A stretch of 64,000 bases of DNA from Nesterenkonia sphaerica (lineage in GTDB: Bacteria > Actinomycetota > Actinomycetes > Actinomycetales > Micrococcaceae). How positions within the stretch are numbered: position 1 is the stretch's first letter; each line of letters starts with the position of its first letter. The notes beneath the pieces are model-generated. The model was not told the DNA's origin. It saw only the letters and a list, made by a program, of their open reading frames with translations, and made no database searches. Location: positions 1-64,000 of the forward strand of contig NZ_VAWA01000008.1 in assembly GCF_005771565.1 (NCBI RefSeq), written 5' to 3'. The translations under genes and the position numbers were made by a program. Below are positions 1-8,625 of the stretch, one piece after another.

Positions 1-72
1 GGTCCGGCTGTGCATCCATACCCCAATTTTATTTCCCACCACGGACACGCCCCCAGTCGGGTGGAGAAGTCA

Positions 73-516
73 TCAGCGATTGATGGCAACTCTGGCATGG
101 GACTCGGCGGTCACTTCCACGCCAGCTGGCAGGACCCAGCGCAGGCCAGGAAGCTGAGCTTCAGACCGGAGGCGCAAGTGAATCGTTTCGCCGCCGGGAG
201 ACGTTCCAGCTTCGATGACGGCAAGGCCTACGTGCCGTTGGTGTGAGCCCGCCTGTTCGAAGTGCTGCTCAGCCGCAGCACGTATCTGTTGGTCAGAGAT
301 CTGGGGGACGCCCGGGGCTGGTTGTGCAGCAATCGCCGCCGCGGAAGCAGCCCCGTCGGCCTCTGACAGAAGCTTGCGGGCCTCCCCGTTGACGACTGTG
401 GCGCCCAGGATCACAGCTGCGAACATCAGAAGAATCGTCATCATGCCGAGGATCAGCACGGTGGTCTGACCACTCTCGTCATTGAGACTGTGCTGGAACC
501 GCAGGTTCTGTCTCAT
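73..516 (-). CDS. TadG-like pilus assembly protein
   Basis: Last gene of the leftward Tad operon, 147 aa. After a short cytoplasmic start it has ESGQTTVLILGMMTILLMFAAVILGATVV (about residues 14-42, one membrane segment preceded by the GQ motif of the Tad/TadG N-terminal domain), then an extracellular part of about 100 aa. TadG-like proteins are pseudopilin-related membrane proteins of Flp pilus machines. Its start overlaps the stop of the upstream TadE-like gene by 4 bases, so translation is probably coupled. Bases 1-72 beyond its stop hold no recognisable gene. It is shorter than Gram-negative TadG, as is usual in actinobacteria. Confidence 0.75.
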   Translation of the reverse strand: MRQNLRFQHSLNDESGQTTVLILGMMTILLMFAAVILGATVVNGEARKLLSEADGAASAAAIAAQPAPGVPQISDQQIRAAAEQHFEQAGSHQRHVGLAVIEAGTSPGGETIHLRLRSEAQLPGLRWVLPAGVEVTAESHARVAINR

Positions 517-1052
517 TCACCCTGCACCCCTGTCGATGAAGCCGAAACAGACACCAGCGCATGCTCCCACCCGCCGATTTCGGGGAGCAGCGGCACGGGT
601 ACACGAATCTCGATCTCGTATCTGACCAATGAACCCACCTCCTCACAGTCGGCACTGCAGTAACGCCTCACGGTGCCGTGCTCCGGGCTGATGCCGAAGT
701 CAGCGAGCGCGGCATGTACCGACGCCTCGCTGCGCTGAGCCCGCACCGCAGGAGCGGCATCTGAGTATGTGTACATCTTGGTGGCCTGGTCGGCCGCACC
801 CACCGCGGCGTAAGTCGCACTCTGGATGTGGGCAACTCCGACCAGAAACCACACGGTAGGGATCAGCACCATGACTGCGAGTGCAAGAAACTCGACGATG
901 GCGGATCCCTCCTCGTCGTGCCGTTCAGTCGAATTCGTAGGCCGAGCCTGTGACCTCGAGCTCTCCCACTCCCGGCCCGATGACCAGGACCGGCACGCGA
1001 GCGTCCACCGTGATGCGCAGCGTCCTACCCTCGGGAACCTCGACGTACTCAT
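513..1052 (-). CDS. TadE-like minor pseudopilin (start uncertain)
   Basis: The recognisable part runs from EEGSAIVEF (a prepilin-like cleavage motif G/SAIVEF) through one hydrophobic segment (LALAVMVLIPTVWFLVGVA) into an extracellular domain with a CSADC cysteine pair. This is the TadE family of minor pseudopilins. The odd point is the start: between the stop of the upstream gene (925) and the prepilin motif no ATG, GTG or TTG lies in frame. The nearest start in frame is the ATG at 1052, which gives a long overlap with the previous gene and an Arg/Ser-rich leader unlike a pilin leader. A non-canonical start, a frameshift during translation or a sequence error are all possible. Confidence 0.6.
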   Translation of the reverse strand: MSTSRFPRVGRCASRWTLACRSWSSGREWESSRSQARPTNSTERHDEEGSAIVEFLALAVMVLIPTVWFLVGVAHIQSATYAAVGAADQATKMYTYSDAAPAVRAQRSEASVHAALADFGISPEHGTVRRYCSADCEEVGSLVRYEIEIRVPVPLLPEIGGWEHALVSVSASSTGVQGE

Positions 1053-1314
1053 AATTGACCTCCTGGGCGTAGCGGTCAGCGACGGATCCCCGGATGAGTT
1101 CTTGTGTGCGCGCCACCCCGTCCTGCGCCGATCGATCATCGAGGGCTCCGAAACGCGCCCCCGTAGACGCCGCGTCTATGAGTGAGTTGCGGATGTGGAT
1201 CAGTCCCGCCACCTGAAGGACTCCAAGAAAGAGCAGCACAAGGAGGGCAGCCACCATCGTGAACTCTGCGGTGGCTGAGCCCCGTTCCTCGGACCGCACT
1301 GCGGCCACTGTCAC
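925..1314 (-). CDS. TadE-like minor pseudopilin
   Basis: A 129-aa protein with the N-terminal motif ERGSATAEFTMVAALLVLLFLGVLQ: a G/SATAEF-type processing site followed at once by a transmembrane helix, the hallmark of TadE/TadF pseudopilins handled by a prepilin peptidase. The remainder is a small extracellular domain. It overlaps the pilin gene upstream by 4 bases. It probably contributes to assembly or the tip of the Flp pilus; the exact role in actinobacteria is not settled. Confidence 0.75.
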   Translation of the reverse strand: MTVAAVRSEERGSATAEFTMVAALLVLLFLGVLQVAGLIHIRNSLIDAASTGARFGALDDRSAQDGVARTQELIRGSVADRYAQEVNYEYVEVPEGRTLRITVDARVPVLVIGPGVGELEVTGSAYEFD

Positions 1315-1514
1315 GATCGCGTCACCTGACTGATGGCTTGTTCGAACAGCGCCCGAAAACCGTCTTGCGCAAGCACGAGCAATCCCGCAACTAGCACTGC
1401 GGACATCAGCGTAATCATCACCCAGCCGGGTACATCACCGCGCTCTCCCTCATGGACCGCGCAGCCGAGGCGACGCAGTTTTTCGAGGGCGCGATGCAGG
1501 GTTGATCCATTCAT
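1311..1514 (-). CDS. Flp-type pilin-like small membrane protein (DUF4244-like)
   Basis: A 67-aa protein with a charged N-terminus, the segment RGDVPGWVMITLMSAVLVAG and a short C-terminal tail. Size, single membrane segment and position between tadC and the TadE genes match the DUF4244/Flp pilin family of actinobacterial Tad loci, so it is the best candidate for the major pilin. It lacks the textbook G/xxxxEY processing site, so assignment as the structural pilin rests on context. Confidence 0.65.
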   Translation of the reverse strand: MNGSTLHRALEKLRRLGCAVHEGERGDVPGWVMITLMSAVLVAGLLVLAQDGFRALFEQAISQVTRS

Positions 1515-1519
1515 GGGTC

Positions 1520-2458
1520 TCAGAATCCAATCTGTAGTAGGGACAATCCTGGGAAAGCGGCAAAAACAACTGTCAGCGGCAGAACCCCGAAAACCACCGG
1601 CGCAAGCATGGCGACCTCTTTACGGCCAGCGGCCTCCATGAGCTCCCGTTTGGAGTGGTCCCTGACATCAGCAGCCTGGGCTCGCATCACCTCCGCGAGC
1701 GGGGTGCCACGTTCCACCGCGACGACCACGCCGTGGAGAAATCGGGCGATGGCCGGCACATCGATCTCATTACTCAGCGTCCGCAGCGCAGACACAAACG
1801 GAGTCCCCGCCCTAGTGCGGCGCATGAGCTCGGAGAGTTCTTCGGCGATTTCCCCACGGCAACTGGTACTGATCCGCTGGAAAGCTCCGGGTGCGGATTC
1901 GCCTGCGCTGACAGAAAGTGCCAGGAGCTCCGCAATCGTCGGAAACTCCGCAAGCATTCTCCGCCGCCGGGAGTTGATCCGTGCAGTCAGCTCGGCGTCC
2001 CGAGCCGCAGCACCCAGCCCGGCTGCGGTGAGCACAATGAGAGCTGCAGCTGCCGGCTGGAACCTGCCAGCGGTCATCGCCAACATCCCGATCAAGACCC
2101 CCACAAGTGCTCCTGCGGCGGCACATATGAGTTGCTGCACGCGGAACTCCGCAGGAGTGAGGGACAGATTGGCATAGCGCAGACGCTTTGCGACCAGTTC
2201 CGAACTGGAAGCGAGACCCAACTTCCGCATGTACTGAGCCAGGCTTTGGGCCACCGGCATCAGCATCCGCCCCATCACGGACATAGGCGTACCGTGACGG
2301 GTCATAGCCAGGGCCTCGGGCGCCACCGACCTCACGTAAGGGGCGACCCGTTCCGCGACGCGGGGCTGATTCATCAGGGGGAGACCTGCGATGAGCAGGA
2401 GGATGCCGAGGCCGAGCGCCAAACCCGCCGTCCCCGCCCACATGGTGGTTTCGGTCAT
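1520..2458 (-). CDS. tadC: TadC-like type II secretion F family protein
   Basis: A 312-aa inner-membrane platform protein of the GspF/TadC family. The N-terminus holds a membrane helix (WAGTAGLALGLGILLLIAGLP), then comes the cytoplasmic region of T2SSF proteins (LAEFPTIAELLALSVSAGESAP, about residues 165-200) and a C-terminal helix. The start at 2458 overlaps the stop of tadB by 4 bases (ATGA); the reading frame also continues upstream but without homology. With TadB it forms the membrane platform driven by the TadA ATPase. Confidence 0.82.
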   Translation of the reverse strand: MTETTMWAGTAGLALGLGILLLIAGLPLMNQPRVAERVAPYVRSVAPEALAMTRHGTPMSVMGRMLMPVAQSLAQYMRKLGLASSSELVAKRLRYANLSLTPAEFRVQQLICAAAGALVGVLIGMLAMTAGRFQPAAAALIVLTAAGLGAAARDAELTARINSRRRRMLAEFPTIAELLALSVSAGESAPGAFQRISTSCRGEIAEELSELMRRTRAGTPFVSALRTLSNEIDVPAIARFLHGVVVAVERGTPLAEVMRAQAADVRDHSKRELMEAAGRKEVAMLAPVVFGVLPLTVVFAAFPGLSLLQIGF

Positions 2459-3336
2459 ATGAGGACCCGTTCCTCTGCCGGCAGCGCACCGATGCGGAGC
2501 ATCACGTGGTAGCAGATCAGCGACACCACAAGACCGGAGCTCAGCACGAGCATGCCGGTCATGCTGTGATAAGCCTCCGCAGCCTCGGGCCGAAGGGAGA
2601 GCAGGAGCACCACAATCCAAGGGGCGGCCACCGCGAGCTTGGCCCCGTTGACGGTCCAGCTCTGCCGAGCTTCAAGCTCGCTGCGCGTCCGGGCGTTTTC
2701 CCGGAGTACATCCGCCATAGAATCAAGCAGCCGACCCAAATCAGTGCCACCCAGTTCACGGGTCGTGCGCAGCGCCAGCACAATGCGATCACCGACCGGA
2801 TCAGCAAGTCTGATCTTCAGCCTCTCCAGCGCTGGGCCCATAGGCACCCCCGCCCGCCAGTCGGCTCCAAATTCCAGAAACGGCCCGCGAAGCGGCTCCG
2901 GGCCGGTGCTTCCCAACTCGGCCAGCCCCTCGGGAAGCGCCAGGCCGGAACGCACAGCCGAGCGGAGGTGGTCCACGACGTCGGGCCACACCTCCGCCAG
3001 CTGCCTCCTGCGGCGACGTACCTGCCAACGCAGGAATGCCCATGGCAACAGGGCCGCGAAGACTCCGAGACACACTCCCACCGGCAGCACTCCGGTGAGG
3101 GCCATAACAAGAATGAACGTTGTCCCAGCGCAGCCGAGGCTGCTCAGGAAGACCGCGGACACAGGGAGCCGGTAGTGCCCCGCCTCGTCAAGCAGTCGAC
3201 GAATGCGCTCCGTTCGGCGCTTACTGCGACCGGTTGGACAGCTCCGAGGCGGACCCGCGGCGCTGAACACCAGCACCAGGCCCAGCCCGAGGGCGAGCCC
3301 CAAGACGAGTGCCTGCGGGAGGTGCGGCGCGCTCAT
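2455..3336 (-). CDS. tadB: TadB-like type II secretion F family protein
   Basis: A 293-aa membrane protein with the T2SSF signature region (WPDVVDHLRSAVRSGLALPEGL) and hydrophobic helices at the N-terminus (LVLGLALGLGLVLVFSAAG), the middle and the C-terminus. It is the partner of TadC in the Flp pilus platform. I placed the start at 3336, where ATG overlaps the TGA of tadA (TGATG), which implies coupled translation; the open frame extends upstream only as an out-of-frame overlap with tadA. Confidence 0.8.
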   Translation of the reverse strand: MSAPHLPQALVLGLALGLGLVLVFSAAGPPRSCPTGRSKRRTERIRRLLDEAGHYRLPVSAVFLSSLGCAGTTFILVMALTGVLPVGVCLGVFAALLPWAFLRWQVRRRRRQLAEVWPDVVDHLRSAVRSGLALPEGLAELGSTGPEPLRGPFLEFGADWRAGVPMGPALERLKIRLADPVGDRIVLALRTTRELGGTDLGRLLDSMADVLRENARTRSELEARQSWTVNGAKLAVAAPWIVVLLLSLRPEAAEAYHSMTGMLVLSSGLVVSLICYHVMLRIGALPAEERVLI

Positions 3337-4544
3337 CACAGAGCACCAGGCAGCTTCTGATGCTCGAACACCGCTTCGCGACGGCGCAATAACCGGTGCC
3401 CGTCGTGACGAAAGACCGTGGTGGTCTCGATTGTGCCGGCTTCGACCCGGCTGCCTATCGCGAGGATTTCTGAGACGTATCGGTTCCCCTGGGGCGTGCG
3501 AACGCAATGCACTACCAGGTCAAGACACGAGGCCACAGTGGGCACCACGAAGTCTGAGGTGATGTTTTCTCCAGCCAACAATGGCAGCGTGCACAGTTTT
3601 GTCAGCGCGTCGTGGGCAGAGTTGGCGTGGACGGTGCTCATACCCGGAAGCCCGCTGTTCATCGCAATAAGCATGTCGAGGCTCTCTGCCTCGCGCACCT
3701 CTCCGACGATGAGACGGTCGGGGCGCATGCGCAGCGCCTCCTTCACCAGACGGCGCAGGGGAATTTCGCCATAGCCCTCGAGATTCGCTTGGCGGCATTG
3801 CAGGCCCACGGTGTCGCGCAGGGGGATGTCCAGTTCAAACACCTCCTCTACGGTGACCACCCGCTCGCGGGGTCCGATAGCGGAGGCAAGGGCATTGAGC
3901 ATGGTCGTCTTTCCCGCCCCTGTCGCCCCGCAGATCAGCACATTCAGTCCGGCGGAAACGCACGTGGAGAGAAACTCGGCGGCCTCGGCAGAGAGTGACC
4001 CCATGTGGACCATGTCGTCCAGCGAATTAGTTCTGGCAATGAATTTCCTGATGTTCACAGCCCAGGCGTCTCGGGTGACGTCGGGAATCACCACGTGCAG
4101 ACGCGAACCATCAGCCAGAGAAGCGTCGACGAAGGGCGTGGAATAGTCCAACCGTCGCCCCGAGGCTTTCAGCATGCGCTCGACGAGGTCTTTGACGCGG
4201 TTCTCGGTCAGCGTGACCGAGGTCAATTCCGAGCGACCAGCTCGGCTCACGAAAACCTGCTCAGGCTCGTTCCACCAAATCTCTTCCACGTCAGGATCGT
4301 CGAGGAGCGGTTGGAGTTCACCGAGCCCGGCCACAGAGTGGAATATTCGGGTGGCCGCACTCTGCGGCTCGCCAAGCACGGGCAGCGCCGCCACCATGGA
4401 ACGTTTGTCATAGTCAGCCACGGCAGCATCCACCATGCGCCTGATGCTGGTGGGGTCGTTGCTCGGATCGATTCCCTGTCTGCGAATGGATTCCCGAACT
4501 TCGTCTTCAACAATGGACACAGCGTCCACGGCGTCAGCCTCCAC
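3336..4544 (-). CDS. tadA: TadA/CpaF-family pilus assembly ATPase
   Basis: A 402-aa secretion ATPase of the VirB11/CpaF type that powers Flp pilus assembly at the cytoplasmic face. Walker A is GATGAGKTT (residues 206-214), Walker B region RLIVGEVR (277-284), and the His box is GMSTVHANSA (301-310). The N-terminal domain carries the usual CpaF motif LLDDPDVEEIW (80-90). It is the first Tad gene in the window; no TadZ/CpaE partner is seen upstream, so that part must be elsewhere or absent. The gene diverges from the EssC-like gene at 4767. Confidence 0.9.
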   Translation of the reverse strand: MEADAVDAVSIVEDEVRESIRRQGIDPSNDPTSIRRMVDAAVADYDKRSMVAALPVLGEPQSAATRIFHSVAGLGELQPLLDDPDVEEIWWNEPEQVFVSRAGRSELTSVTLTENRVKDLVERMLKASGRRLDYSTPFVDASLADGSRLHVVIPDVTRDAWAVNIRKFIARTNSLDDMVHMGSLSAEAAEFLSTCVSAGLNVLICGATGAGKTTMLNALASAIGPRERVVTVEEVFELDIPLRDTVGLQCRQANLEGYGEIPLRRLVKEALRMRPDRLIVGEVREAESLDMLIAMNSGLPGMSTVHANSAHDALTKLCTLPLLAGENITSDFVVPTVASCLDLVVHCVRTPQGNRYVSEILAIGSRVEAGTIETTTVFRHDGHRLLRRREAVFEHQKLPGAL

Positions 4545-4643
4545 ATGAACCGGTCAGTTTCTCACGGTGCAACGCTGCTGAACGGTGTAGCGATCACTAC
4601 CCTAACCATCCGTTCAGGTTTCGAAAAGCCCCTGTTAACCCCC

Positions 4644-4680
4644 TGTGGATAAAGCACTGGTTCAGCATTACTTATCCCCA
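4644..4680. promoter_or_regulatory. Pair of DnaA-box-like sites in a divergent promoter region
   Basis: TGTGGATAA at 4644-4652 is the exact reverse complement of the consensus DnaA box TTATCCACA, and TTATCCCCA at 4672-4680 differs from the consensus at one base. They face each other 19 bases apart in the 222-base gap between tadA and the EssC-like gene. Binding by DnaA is inference from the motif alone. Confidence 0.4.
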
Positions 4681-4766
4681 AGATAGATCTGAGGCGACCC
4701 ATAAGACCTCAATGAAAGTTAATCTGGCTAAACGAATCCAAACATGCCTGAACGGAAGCTGACTCG

Positions 4767-7700
4767 ATGGACTGGAACATCACTGTGGTACACGCCCCCG
4801 GTGCTCTGAGTGCGGATCACTGGGCAGCACTGCGGCGTCAATCGCCCGGTATATATGGTCACGAGCTGCGCTTTGTCGCGGAGACCCCGGCAGACTCCGT
4901 CTCGGGTGCGGCATTGGACCACGCCCTGCGTGAGATCCTTCGGACTCGTCACGTCAGACTGAGCACCGCTGGTTACCACCTGCACACTCTCGATGCTGGC
5001 TCCCCCTTGCTCCACCCGGGGATGGTGGTGCTGGTCTCTGCACCAGATGCCGGTCCTATGAGATGGTGCACTCCGCAGCTGAAGCTGTGCATTGATTCCG
5101 GGCCCGACGCTGGACAGCTGGTGCCTCTGCGGCGGGGGAATACGACCCTGGGCCGGGGCCGTGCCGCCGTCCGGATCGCTGACCCCTCCATTTCCCGCGA
5201 GGAAGCCATCCTTGATGTAGGAACTCGGGCCGTTACCCTCCACCGGGGACTGACATCAAACCACGACGACGCCGCCGCTCGCCTGATCACCGAAGTCGAT
5301 TTCCAACTCGGTTCCACCACCTGCCACCTCGCTGCGGAGGCACCTGAGCCCCGCACACCGCAATCCTGGCCGCCAGCGCCGACGGTGGTGGACGCCCAGC
5401 CTCCGGAGGGGAAGCACAAGATGATGCTGGCCTTTGCATTGGTCCCTCTGATTGCCGGCGTGGTGTTGGTGGCCGTCACCGGCATGTGGTTTTTCCTGCT
5501 CTTCAGCGGTGCCAGCGCACTGATTGCCTCAGCAATCTTCTGGGACGGCAGGCGGAAGCTGCGGCACTATCGACGCCGGGTGGCCCATGCGGCTTCTTCC
5601 TGGGCCTCCCGCGCCAGCGGGTCCCTTTGCTCCCCGGGCCGGTTGACGAGGGATCTTCGGGCTGGGCGGGAGGGTAGTGTCCACGCGGGGGCGACCGACG
5701 GTGGTGCCCCCACCGTGCGCCTGGGAACCGGTCTCGTCACCGCTGAGGTGGAAGGTGGGACTTCCTCCCCGCTCGAGACTGCGGAAACGCTCGTCACAGC
5801 AGCTGTGGGAATCACCCTCCTGCCCGGTGAGCAAACTTCCATACACGGCTCCGAGCGCGATTCCCATAGACTCCTCCGCTGGCTTCTGATCCAGTTGACA
5901 CTCAACCCGGCCCCCGCAGAGTGCGTGATCGTAGGAGGCCAGACCGTTCCAGAGGTACGGGATCTGACCCGGGTGTGGCACCTCGCCGCCGAAGAGTTAG
6001 CCCAGGTGCTGGAGCGTGAAGACCGACCCTCAGCGCCCCCTGGGCTGCTTATCCTCGCTGATCCGGAAGTCGGACGGTGGATATCGCCCGCAATAGGCGC
6101 GGGGTGGCATGTTCTCACCCCGGGGGCCGCACACTCAGGTGTTCGCGGATGGGCGGTGGATCTGCGCAGCCACAGAGTTGAGCGCCAGCTCGGAGACGGC
6201 TCCTCAGAGATCACTGCAGAAAACCTCAGCTGGGACGGTCTCTCCGAGCACACCCTGCAGGAGCAGCTGCGCCTTGCCCTGCCTCACCAGGCCCGCACCC
6301 GCTCAGCCCAGCAAATTCCCGACACCTCCACCTACCCGCTGCCCGACCAGATGTTCACCGGGACCGCCACCGAGACCCTGACAGCCGTACTCGGACGCGA
6401 TGCGCACAGCAGAGTCACGCTGGATTTGGTCGGTGACGGTCCCCATCTCCTCATCGCCGGGACCACCGGGTCGGGCAAGTCCGAACTGCTCAAGACGTTG
6501 CTGGTCTCATTGTGTGCCGAGTATGGGCCGAATGAACTCGGCCTGGTGCTCATCGACTTCAAAGGTGGCGCCGCCTTCCATCGGATCGGTCAGCTCCCAC
6601 ATGCCCTGGGCTTAGTGACCGACCTGTCCCAGGCGGCCGCGGAACGCACGCTGGAAGGCATTCGAAGTGAATTGGTCCGCCGCGAGCGCCTGTTCCTGGA
6701 CGCGGGCGCCGGCGACTACTGTGAGTACCGCCATCTCTGCCCTGACCGACCCCTACCTCGGATCCTCGTGGTGATCGACGAGTTCCGGATCTTCTCCCAT
6801 GAGCTGCCTGATCAGCTGGATGAATTGATGCGTCTAGCCACACTCGGGCGGTCCCTGGGCCTCCACCTGGTCCTCTCCACCCAACGCCCCCAGGGCGTGG
6901 TGACGGCAGACATCCGTGCCAACATCGGGGCCAGCATCTGCCTGCGCGTGCGCAGCGAGGACGAATCCCGCGACGTCATCGGCAGCCCATTGGCCGCGGA
7001 GATTCCGCGCAACCGACCCGGCAGGGCGGCTCTGCGCACACCGGGTGAGCGCCCTACGGTCTTTCAAAGTGCCCAACTGACTGGTCACCGGCGGCTTCGT
7101 CTGCGCCCCGAGGCGCACCCGGGGCAGCCGACACCACCGGCGAACTTCAGCGAGGTCATCGCCGCGGTAGGCAAGGCCGCCTCTGAGCAGTCACAGCGCC
7201 GCTTGCACACGCCACTGCTGCCGCCCCTGCCGGAGACCCTCATCGCCACTGACCGCCTGGACGACGAGGCGACCTCACCGCTGCTGGGGCGAACAGACGA
7301 CCCGGCATTGCAGCGACAGCAGGATCTGGTGCTGAGCCTCCAGGAGCCGCAGTCCATAGCCCTGGTGGGGGAAGTCGGCGCCGGCGCAGCGGCCGCCGCT
7401 GCGGCACTGACTGCACAGCTGCTGGACTCCGCGCTGGTGCCGGATGTGTACCTGCTCGACGGTGACCGCTCCCTCGCCGGCTTGGGGCACCATCGTCGCG
7501 TGGGTAGCTGGCTCACCGAGGAGGACCCGGCGGAAGTGGAGTATCTGCTCAATTTGCTGTGTGACGAGCTCACCCGCCGGCGGGTCAACACGCCCCCGGA
7601 CCGCCCACGGCGGCCACTGCTGCTCGTTGTCACCGGCTACGCCCAATGGAACGCAGCCGCTCACTCCAGTGTGCCCAACATGGACCACCTGCTGGGCACC

Positions 7701-8552
7701 CTGGCCTCAGAAGGCCCCCAAGCTGGAATCGCAGTGGTCGTCTGCGGCGGGAGGGAACTGGCCATGGGGAAACTGCTCTCCCGCTTCCCCACCCGGGTCT
7801 ACCTGCCGCTGGGGTCTTCGGAAGAAGCCCGCTACCTGTGGCCGAAGCTGCGCAGCGCGGACCCTCTCCCAGGCCGCGGCGTACTGCTCACGCCCCAGAT
7901 CCCCCCGCCCGGGCTCGCGGTCCAGCTGGTCACCGAGAAACCCCACGTGCCGGAGAATCCGCAGCCAGGTCCGGCTCCACCCCTGACGGTCGCACCGCTG
8001 CCGGAACGCATCCTGTACACCGAGCTGCCGGGGGACCCGGCACTATCGGCCTGCGCCGACCCACCACCTCTGGTGGGGATCCAGCAGTTCACCGGTGCGC
8101 CAATGTCCCTGCCGCTGGGGCCGGTGAACCTCATCCTCGGAACGGCAGGGTCGGGAAAAACCACCTGCCTGAAGCTGCTGCATCAACAGCTGTCCGGCAG
8201 CTTCTTGCTGACCCCGCACGGCACTGGACCCGCACAGCCTCCCGAAGCGCTGCTGGTGGACGATGCTCAACGCTGCACCGCCCAACGGCACAGCGAAATC
8301 CAACAGGCTGTGACCGCCGGAGTGCCTGTGGTGGCAACGGCCGCGGCGTCGTCGGGCCTGTTCACTCAACTGCCCTGGGCACACGCTGCCCGCACTGAAG
8401 GCTCCAATGTCATCCTGTCCCCCACCCACCGGAGCCAAGCGGACATCTTCGCTTCCATCATCCCGGTGCTGTCCCGTCCCATTCCTGGTCGGGCGGTGCA
8501 CCTTTGGCAAGAGGGCCCGGTGATGGTCCAGTGGGCACTTCCCGAAGCGTGA
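4767..8552 (+). CDS. FHA-domain FtsK/SpoIIIE-type ATPase, EssC/EccC-like
   Basis: A 1261-aa protein. Order: an N-terminal region, an FHA-like domain (about 105-175, with LGRGRAAVRIADPSISREEA), two membrane helices (about 218-260), then three P-loop modules. Module 1 is intact: GTTGSGKSE at about 565 and ILVVIDEF at about 666, with the FtsK-type LVLSTQRPQG. Module 2 has a degenerate P-loop (GEVGAGAAAAA, about 866). Module 3 has GTAGSGKTT (about 1124). This layout is that of EssC/EccC motor ATPases of type VII secretion. No WXG100 substrate, EccB, EccD or EccE lies nearby, so it is an orphan. Start chosen at 4767 because GGAAG lies upstream at a suitable distance. Confidence 0.82.
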   Translation: MDWNITVVHAPGALSADHWAALRRQSPGIYGHELRFVAETPADSVSGAALDHALREILRTRHVRLSTAGYHLHTLDAGSPLLHPGMVVLVSAPDAGPMRWCTPQLKLCIDSGPDAGQLVPLRRGNTTLGRGRAAVRIADPSISREEAILDVGTRAVTLHRGLTSNHDDAAARLITEVDFQLGSTTCHLAAEAPEPRTPQSWPPAPTVVDAQPPEGKHKMMLAFALVPLIAGVVLVAVTGMWFFLLFSGASALIASAIFWDGRRKLRHYRRRVAHAASSWASRASGSLCSPGRLTRDLRAGREGSVHAGATDGGAPTVRLGTGLVTAEVEGGTSSPLETAETLVTAAVGITLLPGEQTSIHGSERDSHRLLRWLLIQLTLNPAPAECVIVGGQTVPEVRDLTRVWHLAAEELAQVLEREDRPSAPPGLLILADPEVGRWISPAIGAGWHVLTPGAAHSGVRGWAVDLRSHRVERQLGDGSSEITAENLSWDGLSEHTLQEQLRLALPHQARTRSAQQIPDTSTYPLPDQMFTGTATETLTAVLGRDAHSRVTLDLVGDGPHLLIAGTTGSGKSELLKTLLVSLCAEYGPNELGLVLIDFKGGAAFHRIGQLPHALGLVTDLSQAAAERTLEGIRSELVRRERLFLDAGAGDYCEYRHLCPDRPLPRILVVIDEFRIFSHELPDQLDELMRLATLGRSLGLHLVLSTQRPQGVVTADIRANIGASICLRVRSEDESRDVIGSPLAAEIPRNRPGRAALRTPGERPTVFQSAQLTGHRRLRLRPEAHPGQPTPPANFSEVIAAVGKAASEQSQRRLHTPLLPPLPETLIATDRLDDEATSPLLGRTDDPALQRQQDLVLSLQEPQSIALVGEVGAGAAAAAAALTAQLLDSALVPDVYLLDGDRSLAGLGHHRRVGSWLTEEDPAEVEYLLNLLCDELTRRRVNTPPDRPRRPLLLVVTGYAQWNAAAHSSVPNMDHLLGTLASEGPQAGIAVVVCGGRELAMGKLLSRFPTRVYLPLGSSEEARYLWPKLRSADPLPGRGVLLTPQIPPPGLAVQLVTEKPHVPENPQPGPAPPLTVAPLPERILYTELPGDPALSACADPPPLVGIQQFTGAPMSLPLGPVNLILGTAGSGKTTCLKLLHQQLSGSFLLTPHGTGPAQPPEALLVDDAQRCTAQRHSEIQQAVTAGVPVVATAAASSGLFTQLPWAHAARTEGSNVILSPTHRSQADIFASIIPVLSRPIPGRAVHLWQEGPVMVQWALPEA

Positions 8553-8625
8553 GCCGTCACACATTTCATCTGAGCTCCAGAAAGTTCCCGGGCAATCCCC
8601 AGTATCTAGGCTTCTAATGAGGTCT

